6,704 nucleotides of DNA from Deltaproteobacteria bacterium. GTDB lineage: Bacteria; Desulfobacterota; JAENJC01. The notes below the pieces were generated by a model. The model did no database searches. It was not told the origin of the DNA and worked only from the letters and a program-made list of their open reading frames with translations. The stretch's first letter is position 1. The number at the start of each line of letters is the position of its first letter. This document shows positions 6,182 to 6,704 of the stretch, in pieces. The stretch covers positions 1 to 6,704 of the forward strand of contig JAENJC010000170.1 in the NCBI GenBank assembly GCA_016844545.1, written 5' to 3'. The translations under genes and the position numbers were made by a program.

Positions 6182-6528
6182 TTAAACCCTTCTCCTCTTT
6201 GGCGGCCTGCAGCCGTTATGAGGAAGCGGAGTTACATCCTTTATCATTGTTACCTCAAACCCAACAGCCTGCAAAGCCCTGAGAGCAGAAACCCGTGCTC
6301 CATTGCCTTCTTGCCTGCGTCCTCCGCTGCAATCTGGGCAGCAAAAGGGGTGCTCTTTTTTGAGCCAGTGAATCCCTTGCTCCCTGAGCTGGACCATGAA
6401 ATCACATTTCCGGCTGTATCTGTGATCGTTATTATCGTATTGTTAAATGTTGACTGGATATGGACAACACCATGGCTTATCCTTTTCCTGTCTTTTTTCT
6501 TGGTAACACTTTTTTGAACTACTGCCAT
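6182..6528 (-). CDS. rpsK: 30S ribosomal protein S11, broken by an internal deletion/frameshift
   Basis: S11 is a small-subunit platform protein next to the 3' end of 16S rRNA. Two frames together give a recognisable S11. The first (6528 down to about 6292) carries the N-terminal two-thirds (HGVVHIQSTFNNTIITITD...KKSTPFAAQIAAEDAGKKAMEHG). The second (about 6295 down to 6182) carries RVSALRALQAVGFEV...VTPLPHNGCRPPKRRRV. Between them the segment that in E. coli reads IKNLEVMVKGPGPG is absent and the frame is off by one. Adding back about 46 nt would restore a normal length near 130 residues. As it stands, the first frame runs on to a stop at 6250 with a nonsense tail. Two ATGs are adjacent (6531, 6528). 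I chose the second because AGGAGG (6538-6533) is 4 nt from it and only 1 nt from the first. Confidence 0.9.
6292..6295 (-). other. Deletion junction in rpsK
   Basis: The codons CAC GGG (His-Gly) of the first frame share the bases CGGG with the CGG G (Arg-Val) of the second frame. A 46-nt loss between two CGGG tracts (3x15+1 nt) would explain both the missing 15 residues and the frame change. The junction is inferred from the family alignment held in memory. Confidence 0.6.
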
Positions 6529-6545
6529 CATTCCTCCTTATGTTC

Positions 6546-6704
6546 TTACTTCTTCTTTCCTACCATCTTCTTTCCTGGTCCTTTCCTTGTCCTGGCATTT
6601 GTCTTTGTCCGCTGTCCATGGACCGGCAAACCTTTCCTGTGGCGAAGGCCGCGGTACGACCCTATATCCATAAGCCTCTTGATATTCAATCCAATTTCCC
6701 TGCG
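6546..6704 (-). CDS. rpsM: 30S ribosomal protein S13 (C-terminal part)
   Basis: S13 sits in the head of the 30S subunit and contacts tRNA and the central bridge to 50S. The 52 C-terminal residues are in the window; the rest lies beyond the right edge. The sequence REIGLNIKRLMDIGSYRGLRH, then RKGLPVHGQRTKTNARTRKGP, is the diagnostic end of the helical domain and the P-site tRNA-contacting tail. It ends in a lysine-rich GKKMVGKKK tail, with a TAA at 6548-6546. It is the first visible gene of the alpha operon, 17 nt before the chosen rpsK start. The frame is intact throughout. Confidence 0.97.
   Translation of the reverse strand, partial: RREIGLNIKRLMDIGSYRGLRHRKGLPVHGQRTKTNARTRKGPGKKMVGKKK

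Noticed and set aside
6250..6345. Programmed ribosomal frameshift in rpsK
   Set aside because: A -1 shift at GGG TTT would join the frames, and GGGTTTC resembles a slippery heptamer, but it is in the wrong phase (0-frame codons are GGG TTT). Shifting also cannot restore the roughly 15 missing conserved residues.
6182..6397. Independent 71-residue gene
   Set aside because: Its C-terminal half is the displaced end of S11, and its N-terminal half is out-of-frame rpsK sequence.

Overview
The window looks like chromosome from an anaerobic, non-photosynthetic bacterium. The strongest lineage hints are a DUF2905 membrane protein, a zinc-finger form of ribosomal protein S4, a bacterial-order alpha operon and a selenocysteine-containing, multi-iron-sulfur formate dehydrogenase. 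Together they fit a Nitrospirota (Thermodesulfovibrionia-like) or Desulfobacterota-like organism. That placement is an inference from protein flavour only and is weak.

Left part (1-805, + strand): the 3' end of a DUF2905 small membrane protein is followed by an unrecognised, helix-rich 166-residue protein. Its best start is the ATG at 258 behind a perfect AGGAGG, not the TTG 30 bases upstream. A 14-bp near-perfect palindrome (764-792) separates this gene from the convergent fdhA gene.

Middle (806-3559, - strand): one 917-codon gene, fdhA, encodes a NuoG-like formate dehydrogenase alpha subunit. It appears as two open frames split by an in-frame TGA (2513-2515). That TGA lies exactly where the family has its catalytic Sec/Cys, and a 7-bp hairpin with a G/U loop starts 12 nt after it. 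This is a selenocysteine codon with a bacterial SECIS element, not a broken gene. No diaphorase or electron-transfer partner gene lies next to it.

Upstream of fdhA (3560-4002): about 440 bases without a gene. They hold a 48-nt element present twice, 95 nt apart. Each copy contains the same TTGACT -35-like and GATATT -10-like boxes pointing at fdhA, so they look like duplicated promoters.

Right part (3982-6704, - strand): the alpha operon in standard order, rpsM (partial), rpsK, rpsD, rpoA, rplQ, closed by a strong intrinsic terminator whose stem includes the last codons and stop of rplQ. rpsK is not intact. About 46 nt appear to be missing around a CGGG microhomology at 6292-6295, which removes the conserved VKGPGxG-type segment and shifts the frame. 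S11 is essential and normally single-copy, so an assembly or sequencing error is the leading explanation, but a real lesion cannot be excluded from the sequence alone.

No CRISPR array, tRNA, rRNA, insertion sequence or clearly new multi-gene system is visible. The points most worth a second look are the selenocysteine recoding, the rpsK lesion, the duplicated promoter element and an unusual cysteine-bearing insertion in FdhA.
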